Assembly: GCA_964419255.1 (NCBI GenBank)
Contig: CAYQOU010000008.1
Span: 23,195-87,194, forward strand
Length of the DNA: 64,000 bases
DNA from: CAZPHU01 sp964419255
Lineage (GTDB): Bacteria; Fibrobacterota; Chitinivibrionia; Chitinivibrionales; CAYFVL01
Direction of reading: 5' to 3'
The translations under genes and the position numbers were made by a program. The notes below the pieces were generated by a model, which was given only the letters and a program-made list of their open reading frames with translations, searched no databases and was not told the origin of the DNA. Positions 53,102-62,168 of the stretch are shown piece by piece. Numbering within the stretch: the first letter of the stretch is position 1; the number at the start of each line of letters is the position of its first letter.

Positions 53102-54406
53102 CTAATGCTGGACAACCATTTTGCTCTCGTTCATCAGCGCTCTGATATCGATCCCCGATTCCTGCAGTAATACGGTTACCGGCACTATTTGGTAACCCAT
53201 CGAATGAAAACTATCAATGAGCGAGCCAAGAATGAGGTGGACCTGCTGGTCGGGATCTTTCCTGGCGGTACCCAGATGAAACAGCAGTATGCCGCCATTC
53301 ATTCCATTTTGCTCCTGCCGGGCCAAATGGAGGTATTTTTCCAGTACCTCCTCGGGTGTGCGATAACCGGGGGTATCCTCATCGGGTACCCAATCGTTGC
53401 TGTCGTAATTTTCGCGCCAGGTCCGCCCCTGTTTCCAGGCGATGTGCACATATCCATAGGAAAGCGCCCAGGAGCAGATCTGCTTATTCTTTTCCCCGAA
53501 TGGCGCGCGCCAGATCGGGGCAAGATCCTGTCCGGTGATCGAACGGAACTGATCATTTGCCCGTAGAAGCTGACTTCCGATCATCTCCCGGCTTATCTCC
53601 GGGAGTGTATGGTGTCTGCGGTTCTGGGCCCACGTAGTCAGATGGGGATGGGACCAGGTGTGGTTTCCGACCTCATGGCCCGCGGCAAGAATGTCTTTCA
53701 CCGTCCGGGGATAGCGCCGGATGAAATGACCGGTGAGAAACATCGTTGCCCTGACATCTCTGTCGGCAAGTGTATCCAGAATCTGTGCGGCAGCGTTATT
53801 AACCGATCCTCCATCAAAGGTCAGACTGATTAGCTTCTTGCCTCTGGTTCCGTTAACCACCGATAGCGGAAGTGTGGATACCGTTTCATCCGACAGAACC
53901 GGTTCGGATGCCTGTAGAACTGGTGCGGAATATGAGACCTTTTGCTGCTCTCTTTTTTGCCTGAGCAGACTGTCGAGATGAGTGATTCGTCGTTGTTTCT
54001 GCTCGATAAGCTGTAAAAGGTGGTTTCGGTTCTCCTTCAATTGGAACGTTTCGTATCTGGCCCCGGATAGTTGAGAATTGAGGGTGCTTCGAAGCTGCAT
54101 TTGATAGATCCCGAACAGCACTCCACAGAAAGCGATTCCCACACTCAGAATAACAGCCGATCGAGTTGAGGATTTTGTTTTCGAAGCGTTTTTGCGTGGA
54201 AGGCTTGTTTGTTTCGGTGAGCACGTATCCGGCAGCGTATCCGCAGAGGCGTACTTTGCAGGAACGCAGGTGTCGGCACAGAAAAGTTGCCCATCATGAA
54301 GAAATGCGCAGTCGCTGCATATCCATGCTCCGCATCGCGAACATCGACCCCGGGCATTATGGGAGTAATGATTTTTGCAGCTATGTTTCTTTTTCCGGCG
54401 AGTCAT
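53102..54406 (-). CDS. Polysaccharide deacetylase (NodB/CE4) with N-terminal zinc-binding domain
   Basis: The protein is about 434 aa from ATG 54406. The N-terminal segment carries a Cys/His-rich B-box-like motif (residues ~10-47: GRCSRCGAWICSDCAFLH ... FCADTC). A single membrane helix (about 84-101) and a coiled coil (118-160) follow, then a NodB domain. Its motifs are SLTFDGGS (194-201, catalytic Asp198), NHTWSHPHL (248-256, metal His249 and His253), and a WRAPFGEKN loop. The second Asp of the usual TFDDG is Gly. It would remove N- or O-acetyl groups from a cell-wall or capsular glycan on the periplasmic side. Longer in-frame N-termini exist; none has a clear ribosome site. Confidence 0.87.
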   Translation of the reverse strand: MTRRKKKHSCKNHYSHNARGRCSRCGAWICSDCAFLHDGQLFCADTCVPAKYASADTLPDTCSPKQTSLPRKNASKTKSSTRSAVILSVGIAFCGVLFGIYQMQLRSTLNSQLSGARYETFQLKENRNHLLQLIEQKQRRITHLDSLLRQKREQQKVSYSAPVLQASEPVLSDETVSTLPLSVVNGTRGKKLISLTFDGGSVNNAAAQILDTLADRDVRATMFLTGHFIRRYPRTVKDILAAGHEVGNHTWSHPHLTTWAQNRRHHTLPEISREMIGSQLLRANDQFRSITGQDLAPIWRAPFGEKNKQICSWALSYGYVHIAWKQGRTWRENYDSNDWVPDEDTPGYRTPEEVLEKYLHLARQEQNGMNGGILLFHLGTARKDPDQQVHLILGSLIDSFHSMGYQIVPVTVLLQESGIDIRALMNESKMVVQH

Positions 54407-54564
54407 ACGGATAATTTCTTTGAAGACTGATATTTTTCGTTTCGGGGGTTCGCTTCCGGTTGATTGAGTCAGATTAAAAGTATATAATGAGATACTGGTA
54501 AGGGGAAGTTTTTTGGACAGCCTAAAAGCAATGTTTAGATGTCGCAAATCGTATTTTCACTCGT

Positions 54565-55500
54565 ATGAGCGCAATACAGTTTAAGAACGTATCCAAAATC
54601 TATCGAAAGGGATTTACCGCCAAAAAGGTGCATGCCCTGAAGGGGGTAACATTTTCGGTCTCATCCGATGGTGTCACCGGCTTTGTGGGTCCAAACGGAG
54701 CCGGAAAAACGACATCCATCAAAATCGCTCTCGGGCTTGTGCGCCCGACACACGGAGAGGTGTATCTGCGGGGAGTGAATAGTTCTGATCACCGCGCCAG
54801 GTGCAGCACGGCCTACGTTTCCGAGCAACCCTACTTGTACCCGTATCTTACTGTTGCCGAACATTTAAAGTTTTTTTATCGGCTTCTCGAGCTGGAAAAA
54901 CCAAAGGAATCAGAGGTTGTAAGAAAAGCTCTGGAACGTGTCGGGCTGGTTTCGGTCAGGTCGAGAAAGGTGCGGGAGTTGTCCAAGGGAATGCAGCAGC
55001 GTCTGAACATCGCTCAAGCCTTGTTGGGTGATCCCGGCCTTATCATCATGGATGAGCCTATGAGTGGGCTCGATCCCCTGGGGAGGCATATGGTTCGGGA
55101 CCTCATCGGCGAGCTTTCCTCGGAGGGAAAGGCGATCTTTTTCAGCACTCATGTCCTGGAGGATATAGAGTCTCTCTGCGACCGGGTTGTGGCGCTGTCA
55201 GCCGGAAAGGTGGTCTTTGACGGTGATATGGCAAAGCTTGCCGCCAGAGGCTGCACAGGGGTGGAAATCGTGGTGCCTTCTCTTCCGGAAAACCTTTACA
55301 ATCGGCTTAAGGAGCAAGGGTGTACCATACTGAAGCTTTCCACCGGAGCGGTGAAACTGTCCGTAGGATCGGAAGCCGCGTCAAACGACTGTCAACGTCT
55401 GCTTCATGCACATGATGTTTTGCCTACCATGATCAGCCCGCGCCTCTTACCACTCGAGGTGGTTTTGTATCAGAAAGAGACAAAGGTGGAGGCATCATGA
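54565..55500 (+). CDS. ABC transporter ATP-binding protein
   Basis: The protein is 311 aa. Walker A GPNGAGKTTSIKIAL (about 44-58), signature LSKGMQQRLNIAQALL, Walker B LIIMDEPMSGLDP and switch His (FFSTHV) are intact. The C-terminal ~80 residues are typical of CcmA-like exporters. The stop overlaps the permease start by four bases, so it forms an operon with that gene and the TPR gene. The COG1277-type permease suggests export or membrane maturation, with unknown substrate. Confidence 0.95.
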   Translation: MSAIQFKNVSKIYRKGFTAKKVHALKGVTFSVSSDGVTGFVGPNGAGKTTSIKIALGLVRPTHGEVYLRGVNSSDHRARCSTAYVSEQPYLYPYLTVAEHLKFFYRLLELEKPKESEVVRKALERVGLVSVRSRKVRELSKGMQQRLNIAQALLGDPGLIIMDEPMSGLDPLGRHMVRDLIGELSSEGKAIFFSTHVLEDIESLCDRVVALSAGKVVFDGDMAKLAARGCTGVEIVVPSLPENLYNRLKEQGCTILKLSTGAVKLSVGSEAASNDCQRLLHAHDVLPTMISPRLLPLEVVLYQKETKVEAS

Positions 55501-56261
55501 AAACGCTTTTTCTGATCGCGGTAAATACGTTTAGAGAAACGATCCGTAACCAGGTACTTTATAATATTCTTCTATTCGCCATCGTTATAATCGTACTGTC
55601 GGTATCATTTGGTGACTGGTCGGTTTTTGCGCGCGTGCAGGTTATGCAGGATTTCGGGTTGGCCACCATGTCTGTCAGCGGTCTTCTGTTGGCTGTGTTT
55701 ATTGGCGTCGGTCTGCTGGGGCGGGAAGTTGCCAGTAAAACAGTCTACGGCCTTGCCACCAAACCTGTCAGACGGTGGAATATACTGTTAGGCAAGTTCA
55801 GTGGGCTGATGGGCACCTTGATGCTTAACTTTTTTATTATGACGCTCTGTTTCATCGGGGCAATAGTGCTGATCGGGGGAGAGACAGGCGGACAAATTCT
55901 TCTGGCAGTGCTTCTGATTTGGATTGAAATGGCACTTATTGTCGCCGTCTCGCTGTTCTTCTCCACATTCACATCACCATCACTTGCGGCTATTCTGACA
56001 TTTGGTTTTTATATCGCCGGTCATTTCAACAATCTGACCGATACTCAGTTCGTGCACTCGGAAATGTCGCTCTATTGGATTGTTCTCAATGTCATATACT
56101 TTCTGATGCCGAATCTCGAGCATCTTAATATCCGCGCGGATGTTATTTACGGAAACGGGGTCACGCCCGGCTTTGTCCTGTATGCGGGGGTATACGGGAT
56201 TTTGTATACCATACTCTTTCTTTTTCTTTCCTCGGTGACTTTTAGCCGGAAGGATTTATGA
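55497..56261 (+). CDS. ABC-2 type permease (COG1277/NosY-like)
   Basis: The protein is 254 aa with six predicted membrane helices and begins with the family start FLIAVNTFRETIRNQVLYNI. After the second helix comes the conserved GREVASKTVYGLATKPVRRWNILLGKF loop (given here in parts: GREVASKT, KPVRRWNILLGKF). It is the membrane partner of the ATPase upstream and overlaps the next gene by four bases. Substrate unknown. Confidence 0.9.
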   Translation: MKTLFLIAVNTFRETIRNQVLYNILLFAIVIIVLSVSFGDWSVFARVQVMQDFGLATMSVSGLLLAVFIGVGLLGREVASKTVYGLATKPVRRWNILLGKFSGLMGTLMLNFFIMTLCFIGAIVLIGGETGGQILLAVLLIWIEMALIVAVSLFFSTFTSPSLAAILTFGFYIAGHFNNLTDTQFVHSEMSLYWIVLNVIYFLMPNLEHLNIRADVIYGNGVTPGFVLYAGVYGILYTILFLFLSSVTFSRKDL

Positions 56262-56935
56262 TGAGACGGAGGATTGGCCGGCGTAAGGCAGCTGCATACA
56301 TTACAGCTCTCACATTACTGTTACTGACAGGCGGGATACAGCGAATGCTTACCGCGATGCGCCCGGCGGACTCCATTCCACAATCCTTTGCCTTTCTTCC
56401 CGACAACAGACGAATAGCCCCTTTCCTGCTTGGATTCCATACAACCTATGCCGCATATATCTGGATCGAGACTATCCTGTATTTTGGATCACATGTATTT
56501 ACCGATAGGCAGTTTCCCTATCTCGTATCGCTGGTTGATGCGGTGACAAAGCTCAATCCGCAGTTTTACCCGGCATATGAATTTGCGGGGGTTATTATCC
56601 CCCGCTACACCGACAGCCCGGATGCCGCAAGGGTTATTCTCAACCGCGGGATCAATCATGTATCAACCCAGAGAGCCTATAAGCTGGCATTTTACCTCGG
56701 ATGGCTCTACTATAACCATTATCAGGACTATGCTCTGGCGGGCGAATATCTGGCTCTGGCCGCATCCCACCCGAAAGCTCCGCCATATCTGGCGGGACTT
56801 GCCGCACGGGCATATACCAATGCAGGAGAGCGGCAGACAGCTGTCCAGTTTCTGAGGTATCTCTACGACGCGACGGAAAATCCTTCCGTACGCTACGCTA
56901 TCTCAGAAAAACTCACTGGTATGTTAAAGGATTGA
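56258..56935 (+). CDS. TPR-like protein of an ABC transporter operon
   Basis: The protein is 225 aa. An N-terminal hydrophobic helix (AAAYITALTLLLLTGGIQ) probably anchors it. The rest looks like degenerate tetratricopeptide repeats: LVSLVDAVTKLNPQFYPAYEF, ARVILNRGINHV, AFYLGWLYYNHYQDYALAGEY and ARAYTNAGERQTAVQFLRYLYD. Its four-base overlap with the permease gene strongly suggests a shared function, perhaps as an accessory subunit. I recall similar ABC-permease-TPR trios in other bacteria but cannot name a characterised one. Confidence 0.8.
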   Translation: MMRRRIGRRKAAAYITALTLLLLTGGIQRMLTAMRPADSIPQSFAFLPDNRRIAPFLLGFHTTYAAYIWIETILYFGSHVFTDRQFPYLVSLVDAVTKLNPQFYPAYEFAGVIIPRYTDSPDAARVILNRGINHVSTQRAYKLAFYLGWLYYNHYQDYALAGEYLALAASHPKAPPYLAGLAARAYTNAGERQTAVQFLRYLYDATENPSVRYAISEKLTGMLKD

Positions 56936-57100
56936 TTAAGCCTAATCCGCGGAACCGGAGACGGTATCCTGGTGTTCTGTCGCTGGGAAAAACAGCAACT
57001 TTGCGAAAACCAGAAAAATAATAGGATAAAGAAAGTGATTTTCCTCCTTCTCCCGTCGGTGGGAGGATACGGAGGAGAGGTGGCAGATTTAGAATAGAAA

Positions 57101-57130
57101 TTGCGAGAATCATCCGCTCAATTCAGGTAA
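57101..57130 (+). repeat. Dispersed intergenic repeat, right module with deletion (copy G)
   Basis: ttgcgagaatcatccgctca (57101-57120) followed by attcaggtaa resembles the right end of copy A but lacks about ten bases (gagtcgttca). It lies between the convergent TPR and cutA genes. Confidence 0.5.
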
Positions 57131-57144
57131 AAGAAACAGGTAAG

Positions 57145-57486
57145 CTAGCTGTCTTGTTGAGAGCTGCTCTGTTGGAGAGTGCTTTCTCCGATCCAGCGAA
57201 GATAATCGGGATTGCCGTTTGATATGGGCCAGGCCACCACGCACGGGCATTCGTAGGAGTGGTTCTCTTTGACAGCACGAATGACTGAATTGACTAAATT
57301 CTCTTTTGTTTTAGCGATGAGAACGCATTCGGTATCTTCGATAACCGCCCCTTCCCACCGATAAATGGACTGCATTCCAGGAATTATATTAACGCAGGCA
57401 ACAAGTCTTCTGTCGAGCAGTATTTTCCCGATTTTTACCGCTTGTTCACGGGTTTGGGAGGTTACATAGACGGTAAAATACTGCAT
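57145..57486 (-). CDS. cutA: Divalent-cation tolerance protein CutA
   Basis: The protein is 113 aa. CutA1 is a small trimeric ferredoxin-like protein linked to copper tolerance in E. coli, though its role elsewhere is unclear. The fold signatures are YFTVYVTSQTREQAVKIG, LLDRRLVACVNIIPGMQSIYRWEG and ECVLIAKTKENLVN, and the tail has HSYECPCVVAWPISNGNPDYLRWI, shown here by parts (HSYECPCVVAWPI, YLRWIGEST). ATG 57486 gives the normal length; an ATG nine bases earlier is equally possible. It follows the receiver gene by 37 bp. Confidence 0.92.
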   Translation of the reverse strand: MQYFTVYVTSQTREQAVKIGKILLDRRLVACVNIIPGMQSIYRWEGAVIEDTECVLIAKTKENLVNSVIRAVKENHSYECPCVVAWPISNGNPDYLRWIGESTLQQSSSQQDS

Positions 57487-57523
57487 ATGGTTCATCCGTA
57501 TGTTGATAGGAAAAGAAAATGGG

Positions 57524-57889
57524 TCAGGACGCGTTTGCGCGCTGAGAGATAAGCGAACCAAGTTCTTTCATAGGGACCGGTTTCTCGAAAAATATTGCGT
57601 CGAGACTGTGTAGCTTTTCTTCGGCAATATCTGAGACATAGCCGCTGATCATGATACGCATCGTGGTCGGCTTTGTTGCCTCCATCAGCTGCAGTCCGTT
57701 TATCCGCGGCATGTTGTAGTCGGTGATAAGTACATCTATATCATTGTTTGTGATAAAATCATATGCATCGACAGCGTCATCAAAAGAATGCACGTTTGCA
57801 TCTTTTACAGAAAACTGTATGAAACTTTGAATGAGATCTGTTATCATGATTTCGTCATCAACAATGACGATTTCCAACTTTTTGCCCAT
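57524..57889 (-). CDS. Single-domain response regulator (CheY-like receiver)
   Basis: The protein is 121 aa. It is a lone receiver domain: acidic pocket VDDE (10-13), phospho-acceptor Asp57 in LITDYNMPRINGLQL, Thr/Ser switch in MRIMISGY and conserved Lys in FFEKPVPMKEL. No output domain follows, so it probably acts by protein interaction. The kinase partner is not next door. It lies just upstream of cutA in the same direction, though a functional link is unproven. Confidence 0.92.
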   Translation of the reverse strand: MGKKLEIVIVDDEIMITDLIQSFIQFSVKDANVHSFDDAVDAYDFITNNDIDVLITDYNMPRINGLQLMEATKPTTMRIMISGYVSDIAEEKLHSLDAIFFEKPVPMKELGSLISQRANAS

Positions 57890-58009
57890 AAAGTGTGCCT
57901 CTGCAGTAATATACTTTCATAGCACAAACAGTGTACTATTTAAAGGGATGTGTGCGCAATATTTTTTTAAAATCAATCATCTTTCAACCTTTATGTGTAG
58001 AAATACCAG

Positions 58010-61000
58010 ATGGGAAACAGTATCACTCCCGGAATTTCAGAAAAAATGACCAGACGTTCTCCATTGCAGTTATTGCCAATTTACGAGAAAAAAGATGTAA
58101 TTGTAGAGGCATCCGCACAAAATCAGGTGGTCGTAGTCGCGGGCGAAACCGCATCCGGAAAATCGACACAATTACCCCTTTTCTTTCTTAGTGATAAATT
58201 ATCACAAAAAGGTGCGATTGCAGTGACTCAACCTCGAAGAATCGCCGCAATTTCTCTGGCCGGCCGGGTGGCCGAGCAGATCGATACGCCACTGGGAGAA
58301 CGGGTAGGCTACAAAATACGTTTTGACGAAAAGACGAGTGAAAACACTGAAATACTGTACATGACCGATGGAATCCTTCTGACGGAAATACAGAAAGACC
58401 CGCTGCTCAAAAGGTATTCGGTTATCATCGTGGATGAGGCTCATGAACGAAGCCTGAACATCGATTTTCTCCTCGGATATATCCGCAAGATTCTTCCCTC
58501 CCGACCCGATTTGAAAGTGATTATCTCTTCGGCAACCATCGACACGCAGCTTTTTGCCAAGGCTTTCGATGCGCCGGTGGTGGAAGTTTCGGGACGGCTG
58601 TATCCGGTAGATGTCCTGTATATGCCTCCGGAGCAGAGCGAACAGTCCGGTGATGGTCTAAACTATGTCGATGCTGCTGTGGATGCTGTGGAGCAGATCG
58701 TTTCGATAGGAGAGCCCGGTGATATACTTGTTTTCATGCCGACTGAACGGGATATACTGGAAACACAGGAGCGACTCAATGGGCGCCCATTCGATCGGAC
58801 ACTGATTCTGCCTCTCTTCGGACGACTATCGCGCTCGAGGCAGCACCGGATATTTGATTCTGCGCCCGGAGGTGCCCGCAAGGTGGTGATCGCAACAAAT
58901 ATCGCCGAAACCTCCATTACTGTACCGGGTATACGTTTTGTGGTGGATACCGGACTTGCGCGAATCAGTCGCTACTCCCCCAACCTTCGTACCAGCCGTC
59001 TGCCCATAGAGCCAATATCCCGGGCCAGCGCGGATCAGAGGAAAGGTCGTTGCGGCAGGGTCTCAAACGGCATGTGTATTCGTCTGTATAGTGAAGAAGA
59101 GTATCTGGGCAGGCAGGATTATACAATACCGGAGATAAAGCGCTCGAATCTCGCCGGAGTAATTTTACAGATGATATCGATGCGTCTGGGAGAGATCGAC
59201 CGATTCCCTTTTCTGGAACCTCCGGTGGATCGGGCAATCAAGGATGGCTATGCACTTCTTACCGAACTGGGAGCGGTTGATAAGAATCGACAAATCACCC
59301 CCCTGGGCAGGCGAATGGCACGACTGCCGCTTGATCCTCATATCGCTCGGATGGTGCTGGAGGCAAAAAATCGAAATGCTTTGCGCGAAGTGATGATCAT
59401 TGCCGCGGGGCTGTCGATTGTAGACCCCCGCGAACGCCCGCTTGAGCAGCAGGAGCAGGCCGACGCCGCCCATGGGCGGTTTTCCGCCGAGGATTCGGAT
59501 TTCTACACCTATGTTCGTCTGTGGGATCTGTATCAGGATGAATGGAAGAGACTTAGCAGTCAGACGAAGATGCGCAGATTCTGTAAGGAGCATTTTCTTT
59601 CATTTAACAGGATGCGGGAGTGGCATGATGTGCACGAGCAGGTCAAAAAAATCGTCTATGCCATGAAAGGGTTTCGTTCAAACAGTTCGCCTGCAGGTTA
59701 TGATGAAATACACATGAGTCTACTCGCGGGGCTTTTGACAAATGTCGCGATGAGAAAAGAAGACGGCAGCGGCTATCGGGCCGCACGGGGCAGGGAGGTA
59801 CGGCTTTTTCCTGGCTCTGTTCTGTTTAAGAAAAGACCTCAATGGATCATGTGTCACGAAATCGTGGAAACTTCACGGGTTTTTGCCAGAACCGCAGCTC
59901 TGATTCAGCCTCACTGGCTGGAGCAGCTTGCTCCCGCACTGTGCCGGTATACCTATGGAGAGCCCTGGTTTAATGAGGAGTCCGGCATTGTGCAGGCCGC
60001 CGAGACGGTGCTGCTGTTCGGCTTACCTGTTGTCAAGAATAGAAGAGTCAATTTCGGCAGGAAGAAAAGAAAAGAGGCCGCGGAGATATTTATCTATGAA
60101 GGACTCGTCGAGCAGCGTCTGCGCACCCCACATCCGTTTTTCCGGCACAACAAAAAACTGCGGGAATCCCTGGAGTGTGCCGAAGCAAAACTGAGGAGAC
60201 CGGGGCTGACAGCCGATGACGATACTATCGCTGCATTTTACCGCAAAATTTTGGGCGAAGAGGTAACCTCAGTCCATGAACTCAACAGATACATTCGGCA
60301 CAACAACGGTAACGACCGTTTGATGATGAGTGAGGAAGATGTCCTTATCGATGAAATACCTCAAGAGATTGCTCACTATCCCGATCATCTGACAATTGCC
60401 GGTAAGAATTTCCAACTCTCCTATTCCTTTGAGCCGGGGCGGGAAAGTGACGGTATAACGGCGCATGTTCCGGTATCCGCGGTTCCATACATGAATGAGG
60501 AAACGTTCGGATGGCTCATTCGTCCTTTATGGCCGGCAAAGATACATGCTTTACTTACGCAACTTCCCAAGTCTGTTCGAAAAAAGCTGATGCCTCTGAA
60601 AGAACGCTCGCGGCAGATCGCAGATGAAATGGTTTTCAGCCCGCAATCATTTATATCGGTTCTGTGCCAAGTCCTTCGTGCAAAATACGGCATAATAACA
60701 GATCCCGCACAGTTTGATGAAACAGCACTTCCGGCGAATCTTCGCATGCGGATCGATGTGCGGGATAAGAAAAACCGGAGTGTAGAGGTAAGTCGGGACA
60801 CCGATGTTTTCAATCGCATCCGCAACAGCGAAGAAAACAGCGGTGAAAGAAAGTGGGAGCATCTGTTTGCCGCACACGAAAGAAAAGGTATATCGACACT
60901 GGAAATAGATGATATCCCCCGGCATATCGAAGTCGGTGCCAATGCACAGGGGCTTCCGTTGTTTGGCTACCCTGCATTGACACCATCAAAGGAGTGTGTC

Positions 61001-61771
61001 AACCTGCTTCTGTACTCGTCTGCTGAGGAAGCCGGAAGGATTCACATAAAAGGGGTCAGAACACTGCTGGAGATTGTATTGAAAGAGAAGCTGGCGTGGC
61101 TGGAAAAAGATTTCACATTGACAACCCACCATAAAATGGCGTGCGTACCGTTTGGTGGTGCTGAGCATATCAGAGCCATGTGTGTCAATATGATGAAGAA
61201 TTATGTTCTTGAAATTCGTGCGCCTGTCCCCCGCACAGGTAAACAGCTGCGCAAATGTGAAGAAAAAGCCGGGGAGAAGGCCCGGGGACTTGCATTTGAA
61301 ACGCTGTCCGCACTGGGTGAGATTTTCCGATTGTATAGCGACTGTGGATCATTTTTGAAAAAACAGACGGCAAACAACGGTTCGAATGCTTACGCGGGTG
61401 TATCCAGGGAATTGAAATCCGACCTGCAATGGTATATGGAATCGTGTCTGTCCGGTTATATGCATCAACGCATGTTCATTCAGTATCCGCGCTATCTGCA
61501 GACGTTTAGGTCTCGTATAGAAAAGGCATTTATGGAGCCGGCGAAATATAAGGACAGAGCCGCAGTTCTACAGGAATATCAAAAACAGGCATATGCATTA
61601 CTGCGTGACAGGCAAAACAGTACCATAGAAAAACAGTGGCTTATTCAGGAATATGCGGAGATGGTTGAAGAATTCGGTATAAGTCTTTTCGCTCCCCAGC
61701 GGGTAAAAACCCGGTTTCCCGTTTCCGAAAAGCGGCTTAACAAGATGAAAGAGAAGATTGAAGAGGCATAG
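58010..61771 (+). CDS. hrpA: ATP-dependent RNA helicase HrpA (DEAH box)
   Basis: The protein is 1253 aa, close to E. coli HrpA (about 1300). Helicase motifs are GETASGKST (45-53), TQPRRIAAISLA, DEAH (142-145), SATID, and the C-terminal QRKGRCGRVSNG. After the helicase core come the HA2/OB-fold region and the long C-terminal DUF3418-type domain characteristic of HrpA. Helicase proteins of this family help resolve stalled or collided ribosomes in E. coli. The first ATG (58010) and a second (58046) both lack a clear ribosome site. A hairpin lies 98 bp after the stop. Confidence 0.95.
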   Translation: MGNSITPGISEKMTRRSPLQLLPIYEKKDVIVEASAQNQVVVVAGETASGKSTQLPLFFLSDKLSQKGAIAVTQPRRIAAISLAGRVAEQIDTPLGERVGYKIRFDEKTSENTEILYMTDGILLTEIQKDPLLKRYSVIIVDEAHERSLNIDFLLGYIRKILPSRPDLKVIISSATIDTQLFAKAFDAPVVEVSGRLYPVDVLYMPPEQSEQSGDGLNYVDAAVDAVEQIVSIGEPGDILVFMPTERDILETQERLNGRPFDRTLILPLFGRLSRSRQHRIFDSAPGGARKVVIATNIAETSITVPGIRFVVDTGLARISRYSPNLRTSRLPIEPISRASADQRKGRCGRVSNGMCIRLYSEEEYLGRQDYTIPEIKRSNLAGVILQMISMRLGEIDRFPFLEPPVDRAIKDGYALLTELGAVDKNRQITPLGRRMARLPLDPHIARMVLEAKNRNALREVMIIAAGLSIVDPRERPLEQQEQADAAHGRFSAEDSDFYTYVRLWDLYQDEWKRLSSQTKMRRFCKEHFLSFNRMREWHDVHEQVKKIVYAMKGFRSNSSPAGYDEIHMSLLAGLLTNVAMRKEDGSGYRAARGREVRLFPGSVLFKKRPQWIMCHEIVETSRVFARTAALIQPHWLEQLAPALCRYTYGEPWFNEESGIVQAAETVLLFGLPVVKNRRVNFGRKKRKEAAEIFIYEGLVEQRLRTPHPFFRHNKKLRESLECAEAKLRRPGLTADDDTIAAFYRKILGEEVTSVHELNRYIRHNNGNDRLMMSEEDVLIDEIPQEIAHYPDHLTIAGKNFQLSYSFEPGRESDGITAHVPVSAVPYMNEETFGWLIRPLWPAKIHALLTQLPKSVRKKLMPLKERSRQIADEMVFSPQSFISVLCQVLRAKYGIITDPAQFDETALPANLRMRIDVRDKKNRSVEVSRDTDVFNRIRNSEENSGERKWEHLFAAHERKGISTLEIDDIPRHIEVGANAQGLPLFGYPALTPSKECVNLLLYSSAEEAGRIHIKGVRTLLEIVLKEKLAWLEKDFTLTTHHKMACVPFGGAEHIRAMCVNMMKNYVLEIRAPVPRTGKQLRKCEEKAGEKARGLAFETLSALGEIFRLYSDCGSFLKKQTANNGSNAYAGVSRELKSDLQWYMESCLSGYMHQRMFIQYPRYLQTFRSRIEKAFMEPAKYKDRAAVLQEYQKQAYALLRDRQNSTIEKQWLIQEYAEMVEEFGISLFAPQRVKTRFPVSEKRLNKMKEKIEEA

Positions 61772-62168
61772 AAGTAGGATAGATTGGGTGTGTTAACCAG
61801 TAAAATATCAGTTTTCGTTCCCCAGTAGCCTTACAACCTGTTTTTGTGCCCTGATCCTTGCTCTGCCGGCAATGCGCCCCTCATCAGGCTGGAAGTGTGA
61901 TGAGGGGCGCATTGCCCGTACTGACTGTCTCTGTTAAAGCATAGCAAAATGCCTTGACAAGATCAGCACGAACGGCTTGAATGAATCAAATTAGCCTGTA
62001 CGTTTGCCCTGCCTGTAGTGAGCCTGTCGAACCAAGCCTGTCGAAGGCAGACCAAAATCCAATTACCGACACCCCTTGGTACAGGGAAGCAAAACTCCGC
62101 TAAGGTGTTCCCCTCGTACGCTTCTCCCCTCCTGATGATATGGGGAAAGACGGATGTACGGCAACTTA
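61772..62168. other. 397-bp intergenic region with inverted repeat
   Basis: It lies between the convergent hrpA and fetB-like genes. It contains the 18-bp inverted repeat (61869-61915) and two copies of agcctgtcgaa 14 bp apart (62021-62031 and 62035-62045), a motif often met in intergenic DNA of draft genomes. No gene was seen. Confidence 0.55.
61869..61915. repeat. Perfect 18-bp inverted repeat after hrpA
   Basis: gcaatgcgcccctcatca (61869-61886) and tgatgaggggcgcattgc (61898-61915) are exact reverse complements around an 11-base loop. No T-run follows on either strand, so it is a palindromic repeat rather than a standard terminator. Confidence 0.8.
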
